DNA of 31,789 bases from an uncultured Enterorhabdus sp. (lineage in GTDB: Bacteria > Actinomycetota > Coriobacteriia > Coriobacteriales > Eggerthellaceae), in the NCBI GenBank assembly GCA_947645965.1, contig CANSES010000009.1:1-31789 (forward strand), given 5' to 3'. Each line of letters opens with the position of its first letter. Position 1 is the first letter of the stretch. The notes under the pieces are model-generated. The model ran no database searches and was not told the origin of the DNA. It was given only the letters and a program-made list of their open reading frames with translations. The position numbers were made by a program, and so were the translations under genes. Below, piece by piece: positions 23,015-31,735 of this stretch.

Positions 23015-23146
23015 ATGGCGCGCAAGCATCCCGACATCAAACCCGCCACGCCGGGTATGGCCATTACGCTCATGCTGCTGTCCATTGTCTGCTTCATTAT
23101 CGGACTGTGGGCGCTCATGGCCCTGACCCGTATTGTGCTGGGATAG
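23015..23146 (+). CDS. 43-aa single-span membrane peptide upstream of trkH
   Basis: ATG 23015 to TAG 23144-23146 encodes 43 residues: a basic N-terminus (MARKHPDIKP), one hydrophobic span (about residues 15-38, LMLLSIVCFIIGLWALM) and a short end. A GGGGACG site lies ten bases before the ATG. It ends three bases before the trkH ATG, so the two are almost certainly translated together. No named family, but the position recalls small subunits of other potassium transporters such as KdpF. It could stabilise or regulate the TrkH-type protein. I infer it is real from spacing, amino-acid pattern and the lack of stop codons in a GC-rich frame. Confidence 0.62.
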   Translation: MARKHPDIKPATPGMAITLMLLSIVCFIIGLWALMALTRIVLG

Positions 23147-23149
23147 CCT

Positions 23150-24670
23150 ATGTGGTTGCGATTCACCTTGTACGACCTGCGGGTCATCGGCCACTATTTG
23201 GGCACCCTGGTGCTCTTCTTCGCCGTGCTCATGCTGGTGCCCCTGGGAACGGCGCTCGTGTTCCAGGAATGGGAACCGGCCTCCCGCTACCTTGTGGCCG
23301 CTGGCATCACCATGGTGGCCGGCTGCACCCTGCGCTTCTTGCGCATCGAGCCGGGCCGCCTGTCCCGCCGCCAGGCCCTGGCGGTCACAGGCTTTGCCTG
23401 GGTGGTGCTGGCGCTGTTCGCCTCCATCCCGCTGTACTTCTCGGGGCACTACGCTACCTACCTGGACGCCGTGTTCGACGGCGTGTCGGGTCTCACCACT
23501 ACCGGCGCCTCGGTCATCGTGGACTTGGACCACCTCTCCTACGCCGACAACATGTTCCGCTTCGCCATGCACGCTCTCGGCGGTCTCGGCCTTATCGTCG
23601 TGGCCCTGTCCTTCGGGCTGTTCGGCCGCGGCGGCGGCGCGTCGCTGTTCTCGTCGGAGGGCCGCAGCGAGCACGTGGTGCCCAACGTGGTGCAGACCAC
23701 CCAGTTCATCGCCCGCATCACGCTGATCATCGTCACCGTGGCCACGGCGGTCATCATGGGGCTGTGCCTGGGGCTCGGCATGGAGCCGGCCCGCGCCTTC
23801 CTCAATGCCCTGTGGGTATCCATCTCGGGCTTCCTCACCGGCGGCTTCACGCCGATGCAGCTCTCTATTATGTACTACCATTCCTTCCCCCTGGAATGCA
23901 TCCTCATGGTGCTCATGATCCTGGGCTCCATCAGCTTCGTGCTGTACGCGGAAGTGTGGAAGGGCAACGTGGGCGCCTTCTTCAAGGACATCGAGACGAA
24001 GACCATGGTGCTGTGGATCGCGGTCATGGCCTTCGTGTTTACGGCCACGCTGTCGTCGTGGTCGCTGTTCGACGACATGCTGGCGCTGCTGCGCCGCGGC
24101 CTGTTCATGATCATCTCGGCCTTCACTACCACGGGCTTTCAAGTGGTCACCACCAACCAGATTACCACGGCGTTCTCCAACGGCGCCTTCCTCACCCTGG
24201 CCTTCATCATGGCCGTGGGCGGCAGCTCCGGGTCCACGGCGGGCGGCATCAAGTTTTCGCGCATGGGCATCATTCTGAAGTCCATCGTGGCGAACGTGAA
24301 GGAGGCCTTGGCCCCCGATTCGGCCCGCGTGGTGGTGGCCTATAACCACCTGGGCCGCCGCGTGCTCACGCCGAACATCGTGAAAGAGGCCATGACGGTG
24401 TTCATCCTGTACGTGATCACCTACGTCATCGGCGCGCTCGTGGGCATCGCCCACGGCGGCGAGGCCATTCCCGCCATCTTCGAGTCGGTGGCCATGACCT
24501 CCAACGGCGGCATCATCACGTCCATGGCCCACCCGGGCATGGCGCCCACGCTGGAGCTGTTCTACATTCTGCAGATGTGGGCTGGCCGTCTGGAATTCGT
24601 CACGCTGCTGGCGCTGATCGTGGAAGTGGGCGCGTCGCTTCTGCCCCGTCGGAAGGTGAAGCGTTCATGA
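23150..24670 (+). CDS. trkH: TrkH/KtrB-family potassium uptake membrane protein
   Basis: A 506-residue channel-like subunit for potassium uptake. Four pore loops with the central Gly of the selectivity filter are visible: SGLTTTGAS (about residue 113), SGFLTGGFT (about 226), SAFTTTGFQ (about 323) and MTSNGGI (about 449). AVGGSSGSTAGGIK is the usual stretch after the third filter. Length fits TrkH or a long KtrB. A regulatory RCK partner (TrkA or KtrA) is needed for activity and is not in the window. It follows the 43-aa gene by three bases, and its TGA overlaps the ATG of the next gene (ATGA). Confident in the family; TrkH and KtrB cannot be separated here. Confidence 0.92.
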   Translation: MWLRFTLYDLRVIGHYLGTLVLFFAVLMLVPLGTALVFQEWEPASRYLVAAGITMVAGCTLRFLRIEPGRLSRRQALAVTGFAWVVLALFASIPLYFSGHYATYLDAVFDGVSGLTTTGASVIVDLDHLSYADNMFRFAMHALGGLGLIVVALSFGLFGRGGGASLFSSEGRSEHVVPNVVQTTQFIARITLIIVTVATAVIMGLCLGLGMEPARAFLNALWVSISGFLTGGFTPMQLSIMYYHSFPLECILMVLMILGSISFVLYAEVWKGNVGAFFKDIETKTMVLWIAVMAFVFTATLSSWSLFDDMLALLRRGLFMIISAFTTTGFQVVTTNQITTAFSNGAFLTLAFIMAVGGSSGSTAGGIKFSRMGIILKSIVANVKEALAPDSARVVVAYNHLGRRVLTPNIVKEAMTVFILYVITYVIGALVGIAHGGEAIPAIFESVAMTSNGGIITSMAHPGMAPTLELFYILQMWAGRLEFVTLLALIVEVGASLLPRRKVKRS

Positions 24671-25638
24671 GCCGGCTGAGAAAAGAAGGCCGCCTTCCCC
24701 TCTTCGGCCTGATCACCGCCGCGCTGGCGGGATGGCTTTTGGCTGTGGCCTGCGTGGCCGTGGGCGGCGCGGTCAGCGACGACGGCGCCGGTCCGTCCGA
24801 GCCCGCGCCTCAGGCGGCCTGGGCCGACAACCCCACCAACGAGGCGGTGCCCACCGACGACACCGGCGTGGTGGACCCCAACGCGGGGAAGGACAAGCAG
24901 CCCGACGGCAACAACGGCAACGGCACCGGGGCCGGCTCGGGCGCGAACACGGGCACCACCCCGCCCGCGGGCCCGGCGCCCCAGTCCGGCGACGGCGCGG
25001 CCCCCGACGGCGCGGGCACGCCCCCGGCCGACGGCGAGGGCGCCCCCGACGGCGAAGGCGCGGAAGGCGAAGGGGGCGCCGAGGGAGACAAACCCGTCGC
25101 GCCCCCCGTGCCGGTGCTGCCCGACCCCGTCTTCGGCGAGGGCACCAACCCCGACAACCTGATCAATCCCCAGCAGAAGCCCGACAGCTCGTTCATCTAC
25201 GACACCTCCATCAGCGCGCTGCAGGACGCCGACTCCTACCTGAACAACCAAACGGTGCAGGTGACCGGCGAGGTGGTGGGCGACCGCATCAAAGCCGAGT
25301 TCGACCCCGGGTTCTGCTGGATCGTGCTGCAGGCCAACGACGATTCCTACGCCGAGGTGCCCGTGTTCATCGCCACCGATGCCACGGCCCCCATCGACAC
25401 CTACGGTTCCTACGGCCGCAAGGGCACCACGCTGCAGGTGCGCGGCACCTTCCATCTGTCCTGTTCCGACCACGAGGGTCTTACCGACCTGCACGCCGAC
25501 ACCGTCACGGCCGTGGAAAAGGGCTCCATCACCGAGCAGACCCTGGACCCGAAGGCCTTCATTCCCGGCGGTATTCTCACGGTGCTGGGCCTGGTGATGC
25601 TGCTCGTGTTCCGTCATATGCGAGAGGGGCGCCGTTAA
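24667..25638 (+). CDS. Membrane protein with low-complexity linker and OB-like extracytoplasmic domain
   Basis: A 323-residue protein. ATG 24667 overlaps the trkH stop; the longer frame upstream lies inside trkH. A span at about 11-33 (FGLITAALAGWLLAVACVAV) is followed by about 120 residues of Gly, Asp, Pro and Ala (GTGAGSGANTGT, PPADGEGAPDGEGAEGEGG). A domain at about 185-290 contains VQVTGEVVGDRI, FCWIVLQAND and LQVRGTFHLSC, the five-strand pattern of tRNA_anti-like OB folds found in membrane and exported proteins. A second span is near 297-314, with a short basic tail. Two cysteines in the OB-like part may pair. It lies between a potassium channel and rsgA. No named function; it may be a periplasm-facing partner. 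Confidence 0.78.
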   Translation: MSRLRKEGRLPLFGLITAALAGWLLAVACVAVGGAVSDDGAGPSEPAPQAAWADNPTNEAVPTDDTGVVDPNAGKDKQPDGNNGNGTGAGSGANTGTTPPAGPAPQSGDGAAPDGAGTPPADGEGAPDGEGAEGEGGAEGDKPVAPPVPVLPDPVFGEGTNPDNLINPQQKPDSSFIYDTSISALQDADSYLNNQTVQVTGEVVGDRIKAEFDPGFCWIVLQANDDSYAEVPVFIATDATAPIDTYGSYGRKGTTLQVRGTFHLSCSDHEGLTDLHADTVTAVEKGSITEQTLDPKAFIPGGILTVLGLVMLLVFRHMREGRR

Positions 25639-26660
25639 TGGCCGATACGCTGCACACCGGCGAAGTGGTGAAGCTCGACCGGGGATATCCCCTCGTGCGA
25701 TTCCCCGATGGCGAGACCCTGCGCTGCGAGCACGCCACGGCGCTGGTGAAGGGCTGCGACCAGCGCGCGGTGATCGGCGATGTGGTATCGGTGTCGGTGC
25801 CCGATGCCCACGACAAGGGCGTCATCGAGGCCATCGCGCCGCGCACCCGCGAATTCGTGCGGAAGGACCCCACCGAGCGTGCCGTGCCCCAGGTGCTGGC
25901 GGCCAACTTCGAGCGCGTCATCGTGGCCCAGCCCGTCAGCGAGGTGAACCTGCGCCGCCTGGAACGGGAACTGGTGCTGGCCTTCGAAACTGGCGCCGCG
26001 GTCACCGTGGTGCTGACCAAGGCCGACCTGGCCACCGACGATGAGGCCCTGGCCGCGGTGATGGACCAGGTGCGCGCCCTGGCCGGCCCCACCGCCGAGG
26101 TGCTGCTGGTGTCCGACACTGACCCCGCTTCCGTGGAGGCCGTGCGGCGGCTGCTGGCCCCCGACACCACCACGGTGCTCATCGGTCGCTCGGGCGTGGG
26201 GAAGTCGAGCCTGGTGAACATGCTGGTGGGCGAAGCGGTGCTGGACGTGGGCGCCGTGCGCGAGGGCGACGGCAAGGGGCGTCACACCACGGTGAGCCGC
26301 GAGATCGTGGCCGTGCCCGGAGCCGGCCGTATCGTGGACATGCCCGGGGTGCGCGGGCTGGGGCTGTGGGACGCCGATGCCGGCATCGAGGCCGCCTTCC
26401 CCGACATCGAGGACTTGGCCGAGCAGTGCCGCTTCCGCGACTGCACCCACCATGCCGAGCCCGGCTGCGCCGTGCGGGCGGCCGTGGAATCCGGGACAGT
26501 GCCCGTGGCGCGCTACGAGTCCTACCAGGCCTTAAAGCAGGAGATGGCCACGGTGAAGGACCGCCGCGAGCAGGCGCGCCGCCTCAACAAGGACAAGGCC
26601 CGCTACAGCAAGCAGTACCGCGCGAAAGGGGAGTCGTCCCGCAAAAAGCGCAAGGGCTAG
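25638..26660 (+). CDS. rsgA: Ribosome small subunit-dependent GTPase A
   Basis: A 340-residue circularly permuted GTPase that helps late 30S ribosome maturation. An N-terminal OB domain (about 1-80) is followed by GTPase motifs in permuted order: G4 TKAD (127-130), G5 SDTD, G1 GRSGVGKSSL (183-192), G2 with GRHTT, and G3 DMPGVRG (234-240). A zinc site follows: Cys264, Cys269, His271 and Cys277. The C-terminus is strongly basic. The ATG shares its first base with the previous TAA (TAATG), so translation is probably coupled. The link with potassium transport is unusual and may reflect only operon stacking. Confident. Confidence 0.95.
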   Translation: MADTLHTGEVVKLDRGYPLVRFPDGETLRCEHATALVKGCDQRAVIGDVVSVSVPDAHDKGVIEAIAPRTREFVRKDPTERAVPQVLAANFERVIVAQPVSEVNLRRLERELVLAFETGAAVTVVLTKADLATDDEALAAVMDQVRALAGPTAEVLLVSDTDPASVEAVRRLLAPDTTTVLIGRSGVGKSSLVNMLVGEAVLDVGAVREGDGKGRHTTVSREIVAVPGAGRIVDMPGVRGLGLWDADAGIEAAFPDIEDLAEQCRFRDCTHHAEPGCAVRAAVESGTVPVARYESYQALKQEMATVKDRREQARRLNKDKARYSKQYRAKGESSRKKRKG

Positions 26661-26755
26661 CCGCGTTTGCTGTCGCTTTGGCCACGGCCGCCGCGCGAGC
26701 GCGCCCGAACCGTTACAATAGATGCGTTCGAGTTACCATCCTCGAAAGGAAACCC

Positions 26756-28186
26756 ATGAACCCCGTTGTCATTATCCCCACCTTCATCTACCCGCGTCGC
26801 CATCGGGGCGGCTCCGACGTGGTGACCGCCTACGATCACCCCACGGCGCCCAATCAGCCCGGCGAGCTGGGGCGGTGTTTGGAATCGCTCGCGAAGGTGG
26901 AGGGCCTGGGGTTGGTGGTGATCCTCGTGTCGGCCGACATGTCCATCGAGGCCCAGGCCGCCGAAAAGGTGCAGGCCGTGGCCAACGCACATCCCGAGAT
27001 CACCACGCTGGTGATCGGCGCGCCCGAGCTGGCGCTGATCGAGCAGCGCATGGCCCAGCTGAACATTGAGCGCCTGAACAAGGAGATCGGCCTGGCCGGC
27101 TACGGCGCCATCCGCAACCTGGGTCTGGTCATCGCCAACGTGCTCGGTTTCGACGCCGCGGTGTTTCTGGACGACGACGAGGTGGTGGACGACCCGCAGT
27201 TTCTACAGAAGGCCATGTACGGCCTGGGAAAGCTGACGCGCCAGGGCGTGCCCATCGTGGCCAAGACCGGTTACTACTTAAACGACGAGGGCTCCTATCT
27301 GTCGAAGTGGGAAGACAAGTGGTACAACCGCTTCTGGCAGCAGGGGCGCGCCTTCAACGAGTGGATCAGCAAGGCCATGCGCGGCCCGCGGCTTTCCCGT
27401 TCCAACCACGTGTGCGGCGGCTGTCTGGCCATTCACAAGGAGGCCTTCCGCCGTTTGGCCTTCGATCCGTGGATTGCCCGCGGCGAGGATCTGGACTACA
27501 TGCTGAACCTGCGCATGTATGGGTCGGACATCTGGTTCGACAACCAATGGGTGCTGCGCCATCTGCCGCCGGCCTCGCCGAGCGAGGGCCTGCGCTTCCG
27601 CCAGGACATCTTCCGTTGGCTCTACGAGTACCGCAAGCTGGAATACAGCCGCGCCCTCATCGACTTGCAGCAGGTGAAGCCCGCGTCGCTGGAGCCTTAT
27701 CCGGGCCCGTTCTTGGAGCCGGGCCTGCGCAGCCGCATTCGCCTGACCGCCTGGCTGCGCAGCTTCGGGCGCCCCGACAAGCGCGCCTATCGCCAGGCCG
27801 CCAAGGCCGCCACCGGCGCGGCGAACGCCTATGCCGAGGCGAATTGCGCGAAGTACTTCGAGTTCCAGTACGTGTGGCCCGAGGCCATGAAGCGCCTGGA
27901 AGCCGACCAGCTGCTGTCCTCGGCGCTGGTGCGCTCCAGCATGCTGCGCGTGCAGGATGTGGAAGCGGACATGGCGGGAATGCCCGAGGCCGCGCCCGTG
28001 ACGGAAGCGATTGTGGGGGTTCCGGCGGGGGCGGCTCAGCCGGGGATGGCTCCCGCGGCTCCGGGTGTGCCGACGGCTCAGCCGGGTGCGGCGCCCGCGC
28101 CGACGGTGCCCCCTGTGCCGGCGGTGCCGCGACCGTCCATTGACGCGGGCGCGACGACGCAGATTCGCCTCGATTTGGCCGACTAG
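26756..28186 (+). CDS. GT-A fold glycosyltransferase-like protein with Ala/Pro-rich tail
   Basis: A 476-residue cytoplasmic protein of the glycosyltransferase GT-A superfamily. The N-terminal VVIIPTFIYP, a FDAAVFLDDDEVVDD motif (DDDE at 139-142, the expected metal/sugar-nucleotide DXD) and a later GCLAIHKEAFRR...RGEDLDYMLNLR match GT2-like enzymes, where the acidic pair and acceptor loop are placed this way. The C-terminal 70 or so residues are Pro, Ala and Gly rich (AAPGVPTAQPGAAPAP) and look disordered. ATG 26756 follows GAAAGGA; TACAAT (26714-26719) may be a -10 box with no clear -35. Substrate unknown. No other sugar genes are adjacent, so a role in wall or glycoprotein synthesis is speculative. 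Confidence 0.78.
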   Translation: MNPVVIIPTFIYPRRHRGGSDVVTAYDHPTAPNQPGELGRCLESLAKVEGLGLVVILVSADMSIEAQAAEKVQAVANAHPEITTLVIGAPELALIEQRMAQLNIERLNKEIGLAGYGAIRNLGLVIANVLGFDAAVFLDDDEVVDDPQFLQKAMYGLGKLTRQGVPIVAKTGYYLNDEGSYLSKWEDKWYNRFWQQGRAFNEWISKAMRGPRLSRSNHVCGGCLAIHKEAFRRLAFDPWIARGEDLDYMLNLRMYGSDIWFDNQWVLRHLPPASPSEGLRFRQDIFRWLYEYRKLEYSRALIDLQQVKPASLEPYPGPFLEPGLRSRIRLTAWLRSFGRPDKRAYRQAAKAATGAANAYAEANCAKYFEFQYVWPEAMKRLEADQLLSSALVRSSMLRVQDVEADMAGMPEAAPVTEAIVGVPAGAAQPGMAPAAPGVPTAQPGAAPAPTVPPVPAVPRPSIDAGATTQIRLDLAD

Positions 28187-28203
28187 CAAGGCGGCGTGCG
28201 AAC

Positions 28204-29163
28204 GTGGATGCCACTTTGATCATGGCCGCCGTCTCGCTCGTGGTGGGACTGGCGGTGGGCGTGCTGGCCGGCTTGCTCGGCGTGGGCGGCGGCACGCTGC
28301 TCGTGCCCATCTTCAAGCTGGGCTATGCCATGGATTCCCTCATGTGCACGGCTACCTCGCTGTTCACCATCATTCCCACCTCGGTTTCCGGGGCCCTTTC
28401 CCATATTCGGAACAAGACCTGCATCCCGCGGCTCGGCCTGGCCGCCGGCCTGGGCGGCGCGGTCACGTCGCCTCTGGGCGTGTGGCTGGCCACCCAGTCG
28501 CCCGACTGGGCCATCATGGGCGCTGCGGCACTCATCATCGTGTATTCGGCGACGACGATGTTCCGCAAGGCGCTGGCAGCCCCGAAGGTGCCCTGGCGCA
28601 AGAAGCAGTTCGCGGCCCAGGCCGCGGAAGGGGAGGGGGCGAGTGCGGGCGGCGCCGTCGATGGGGCCGCATCAGCATCCGGCGCCCTTTCCGCTTCCGC
28701 AGCAGTTTCCCCCGCCCCTGCGCCCCCCTCGGCCGCCGCTTCCCCGGCTGCCTCCCTCGCCGCCGAGAAGGACGCCGCCACCGTGGGCCCGCGCGAGCTG
28801 GCCATCGGGGTGGCCATCGGCCTGGTGGCGGGCCTCGCCTCGGGTTACGTGGGCGTGGGCGGCGGCTTCATCATGGTGCCGATGATGATCTCCATCGCGC
28901 ACATCTCCATGCGCGTCACCTCGGGCACGTCGCTCATCGCCGTGATGATCCTGGCCGTGCCCGGCACCATCGCCCAGGCCCTGCTCGGCAACATCAACTG
29001 GATTGCCGGCATTGCCGTGGCCTGCGGCTCCATTCCCGGTGCCGCCCTGGGCGCGCGCTTGGTGCCCCGGGTGCCCGAGCGCCAGCTGCGCTTCCTGTTC
29101 GCGGGATTTCTCGTGGTGGCCGCGCTCATGCTGGTCGTCAACCAGCTGGGACTGTGGGGCTAG
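28204..29163 (+). CDS. TauE/SafE-family (sulfite exporter-like) permease
   Basis: A 319-residue membrane protein with two homologous four-span halves. The family marker is repeated: GLLGVGGGTLLVP near residue 24 and GYVGVGGGFIMVP near 217. The halves are joined by a long Ala/Ser/Pro/Glu-rich linker (about 130-195) that is longer than usual. Family members move sulfite, sulfoacetate or other organosulfur anions; the substrate is unknown here. GTG 28204 follows AAGGCGG by eight bases; ATG 28222 is the alternative start. It begins 17 bases after the glycosyltransferase gene, suggesting shared transcription. Confidence 0.88.
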   Translation: MDATLIMAAVSLVVGLAVGVLAGLLGVGGGTLLVPIFKLGYAMDSLMCTATSLFTIIPTSVSGALSHIRNKTCIPRLGLAAGLGGAVTSPLGVWLATQSPDWAIMGAAALIIVYSATTMFRKALAAPKVPWRKKQFAAQAAEGEGASAGGAVDGAASASGALSASAAVSPAPAPPSAAASPAASLAAEKDAATVGPRELAIGVAIGLVAGLASGYVGVGGGFIMVPMMISIAHISMRVTSGTSLIAVMILAVPGTIAQALLGNINWIAGIAVACGSIPGAALGARLVPRVPERQLRFLFAGFLVVAALMLVVNQLGLWG

Positions 29164-29186
29164 GCGCTCGCCTGCGGCAGCTTTGC

Positions 29187-29192
29187 TATACT
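29187..29192 (+). promoter_or_regulatory. Extended -10 promoter of the LytS-like kinase gene
   Basis: TATACT preceded by TTTGC gives the TGn extended -10 form. A start near 29200 would leave a leader of about 30 bases with GGAGG (29215-29219) before the GTG. The -35 is poor, as is common for extended -10 promoters. Confidence 0.5.
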
Positions 29193-29227
29193 GACGTCAA
29201 CAACCTGGATGATCGGAGGCTGGCGTC

Positions 29228-30673
29228 GTGGCAACCCATGAGACCCAAAGCGCATGGACGCGCGGGATGGGCATTCCCAAATTCAACCAGGAGATGCTGG
29301 CGGTCACCATCGCGGCCATCGCGGCGGTTACCCTGGTGTGGGCCTTCCTCATGCCCGAGGCGCCAGTGCCCATTCTGGGGGCGGCCGGCGTGGTGTTCAC
29401 CGTGTCGGTGGTCGTGGTCATCCGCCTGATGATGGACCCCGATTCCGTGCGCGCCCTGCAATCCGACGCCATGTTGCAGCTGGCTTCGTCCATGATCGAC
29501 TCCATGGGCGAGGGTCTTACGGAAAAGGCTTCCCAGGAAGTGTGCGAGCTGCTGCTGCCGAACACCTCGGCTGTGGCCGTGGCCATCACCAATCGCGAAT
29601 TCGTGCTGGGCTATGCCGGCTACCAGGAGGCGAACAATCCCTCGGGCATCCGCATCCGCACCACCGCCACCCATCAGGCCATCAAGGACGGCGAGACCCT
29701 GGTGCTGCTCAGCCCCGAGGCCATCGGCCTGCCCGTGCCCGCCGACGAGTGCCGCATCAAGGCCGCCATCGTGGAGCCTTTGTGGGTGGGCGATCGCGTG
29801 GAGGGCACCCTGAAGTTCTACTACCGCAACGCGAACAAAATCACCGAGACCCAGCGATCCATCGCCCACGGTTTCGCCCAGCTGCTTTCCACCCAGATGG
29901 CCGCCGTGGAGATGGAGACCCAGCGCAAGCTGGCCACCGCTATGGAATTGAAGATGTTGCAAACGCAGATCAACCCCCACTTCCTGTTCAACACCATCAA
30001 CACCATCGCCTCGTTCATCCGCACCGATCCCATGAAGGCCCGCACCCTGCTGCGGGAGTTCGCCGTGTTCTACCGCCGCACCCTGGAGGACTCCACCGAG
30101 CGCATCTCGTTGGCCCGCGAGCTCGATCAGGTGCAGCGCTACTTCAACTTCGAGCTGGCCCGCTTCGGCGACGAGCGCCTGGGCCTGGAGGTGAATGCCA
30201 GTCCCGGCCTGCAGATCATGATGGTGCCGCCGTTTCTGGTGCAGCCCCTGGTGGAGAATGCCATCAAGCACGCCATGCCCTCGGAGGGCAAGCTGGTCAT
30301 CACCGTGGAGGCCGTGGCCGACGGCGACGACGTGGTCATCGTGGTGGGCGACAACGGCGTGGGCATGAGCGAGGAGACCTGCGCCAACATCACCCAGGTG
30401 GAATCGTCCACGGGCCTGGGGATCGCGGTGAAGAACGTGCACGACCGCATGATCGGCTTCTTCGGGCCCGATGCCCAGATGGTGTACACGAGCGAGTTGG
30501 GCGTGGGTACCCAGGTGACCCTGCGCTGTCCCGGCTGCGCCAAGGTGACGGTGCCCGTGGAGGAGGTGGCCAGCGCTTCGGCGGCCGATGACGAGGTTGC
30601 TCAGGCCGCGGCGCGCAACGAGGCTACGGTGGCGCAGCTGGCCGAGCTGGTGGCTCAGGTTGACGGCGAGTAA
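29228..30673 (+). CDS. LytS/YehU-type sensor histidine kinase
   Basis: A 481-residue kinase. Two membrane spans (about 22-42 and 47-68) come first, then a GAF-like sensor domain (about 85-215). The His_kinase domain carries the family motif QINPHFLFNTINTI (His251). The ATPase part follows (PLVENAIKHAMP, DNGVGMSEETC and STGLGIAVKNV). LytS-type kinases pair with LytTR-domain regulators; none is next to it in the window, so the partner lies elsewhere. A short tail with CPGC near residue 436 (RCPGCAKV) and an Ala/Glu-rich end is not typical. GTG 29228 is chosen for the GGAGG nine bases upstream. The ligand is unknown; many members respond to pyruvate, peptides or wall stress. Confidence 0.88.
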   Translation: MATHETQSAWTRGMGIPKFNQEMLAVTIAAIAAVTLVWAFLMPEAPVPILGAAGVVFTVSVVVVIRLMMDPDSVRALQSDAMLQLASSMIDSMGEGLTEKASQEVCELLLPNTSAVAVAITNREFVLGYAGYQEANNPSGIRIRTTATHQAIKDGETLVLLSPEAIGLPVPADECRIKAAIVEPLWVGDRVEGTLKFYYRNANKITETQRSIAHGFAQLLSTQMAAVEMETQRKLATAMELKMLQTQINPHFLFNTINTIASFIRTDPMKARTLLREFAVFYRRTLEDSTERISLARELDQVQRYFNFELARFGDERLGLEVNASPGLQIMMVPPFLVQPLVENAIKHAMPSEGKLVITVEAVADGDDVVIVVGDNGVGMSEETCANITQVESSTGLGIAVKNVHDRMIGFFGPDAQMVYTSELGVGTQVTLRCPGCAKVTVPVEEVASASAADDEVAQAAARNEATVAQLAELVAQVDGE

Positions 30674-30724
30674 ATGCCCGCCGAACTTTCTGCCCTTCGA
30701 GCAGGTAAGCGTGGCTTTTTCGTA

Positions 30725-30753
30725 TCGACAACGTCAGCGGGGTCGTATATCAT
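30725..30753 (+). promoter_or_regulatory. Candidate promoter of the Pro/Ala-rich membrane protein gene
   Basis: TCGACA (30725-30730) and TATCAT (30748-30753) are 17 bases apart, about 40 bases before the GTG at 30795. A TATATC at 30746-30751 with a 15-base spacer is the other reading. Confidence 0.45.
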
Positions 30754-30794
30754 CCCAGTAACTATCGATTTGCCTGTAGCTGTGAGGGGTTTCC

Positions 30795-31706
30795 GTGTTT
30801 GAATTCTTGTCGTCGCCTTTTGGTCTGGTCGCCGTGGGCCTGGGCGTTCTTGCGGTGGCTGTGCTGGCGTTGTGCCTGTGGATCACCACCCTGGATCGTC
30901 GTATGCGCGGCATGGCCGACGGCTTGGAAGCGGAACGCCGCAAGGTAGCCGAGATGCAGATGGTCATCGGCCGTCGCAACAACGCGGCCCGCAGCTATGG
31001 CGGCCGCCCGCGGGCCGGGCAGCCCGCGCCCCAGGCGGCTCCGCGGCCCGCGCCTGCGGCGGCCGGCGTGCCCATGGGGGCTCCGCAGCAGGGTGTGCCC
31101 ATGGGGCATCCTGGTATGGCGGGCGCACCGGTAGCGGCTGCCGCAGCGGTGCCCCAGGCGGCTGCGGCTCCCACCCCGCGTCCGGCACCCCAGCCGGCCC
31201 CGCGTCCCGCGCCCGCAGCGCGGCCGGCGGCTGGTCCGGCCCCTGCGCCGGCGGGTCGCGCGCCCCAGGGTGTGTCGCGGCGCCGTGGCGGCGGGTGGGC
31301 GCCCGACGAGCAGCCCCAGGTAGCCTCCGAGCAGATGGCCGAGGCCTGGGTCCAGAGCGGCGGCTTCGGCCAGCAGCCCATCGTGGTGCCCGATAAGAAG
31401 ATGTCGCGCAAGGCCCGTCGCGAGGCCGAGCGCGCGTTCGCCGCTCGCGCCGCCGCCGAGCTGGAGGCTCGCCAGGCCCGTCGCGCCGTGGAGGCTGCCG
31501 CAGCCGCACCGCCGGCGCGCTCCCAGGGCCAGCAGGGCATTCGCCCCTACGGCGGTCCGGCAGCTCCCACCCGCGGCTCCCATGCGCCGGCTCCCGTGCC
31601 GGGTACCCGCCCGGTGGCCCGCGGGGGTAGCGGATTCCCCGACCAATACGGCGCCCCCGCCGGTGCGCCCCAGGGACCGCTCGGTCGCGGTCGCCACGCC
31701 CGTTAA
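30795..31706 (+). CDS. Membrane-anchored Pro/Ala-rich protein of unknown function
   Basis: A 303-residue protein with one N-terminal span (about 10-32, LVAVGLGVLAVAVLALCLWI), then a short coiled segment (MADGLEAERRKVAEMQMVIG) and about 230 residues of Pro, Ala, Gly, Arg and Gln. The middle has PAPQPAPRPAPAARP-type repeats; a basic stretch (KKMSRKARREAERAFAARAA) lies near 200-220. The chain should be mostly cytoplasmic and disordered. GTG 30795 follows GAGGGG. No domain is recognised. It could be a scaffold at the membrane or wall. The frame is long and open with GC-rich third positions, so I believe it is real. Confidence 0.72.
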   Translation: MFEFLSSPFGLVAVGLGVLAVAVLALCLWITTLDRRMRGMADGLEAERRKVAEMQMVIGRRNNAARSYGGRPRAGQPAPQAAPRPAPAAAGVPMGAPQQGVPMGHPGMAGAPVAAAAAVPQAAAAPTPRPAPQPAPRPAPAARPAAGPAPAPAGRAPQGVSRRRGGGWAPDEQPQVASEQMAEAWVQSGGFGQQPIVVPDKKMSRKARREAERAFAARAAAELEARQARRAVEAAAAAPPARSQGQQGIRPYGGPAAPTRGSHAPAPVPGTRPVARGGSGFPDQYGAPAGAPQGPLGRGRHAR

Positions 31707-31735
31707 GGCTCAAACGCCAAAGGGCCGCCAGCATC

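Noticed and set aside
23009..24532. 507-codon minus-strand frame opposite trkH
   Set aside because: Shadow of trkH; His/Glu/Gly-rich with no family features.
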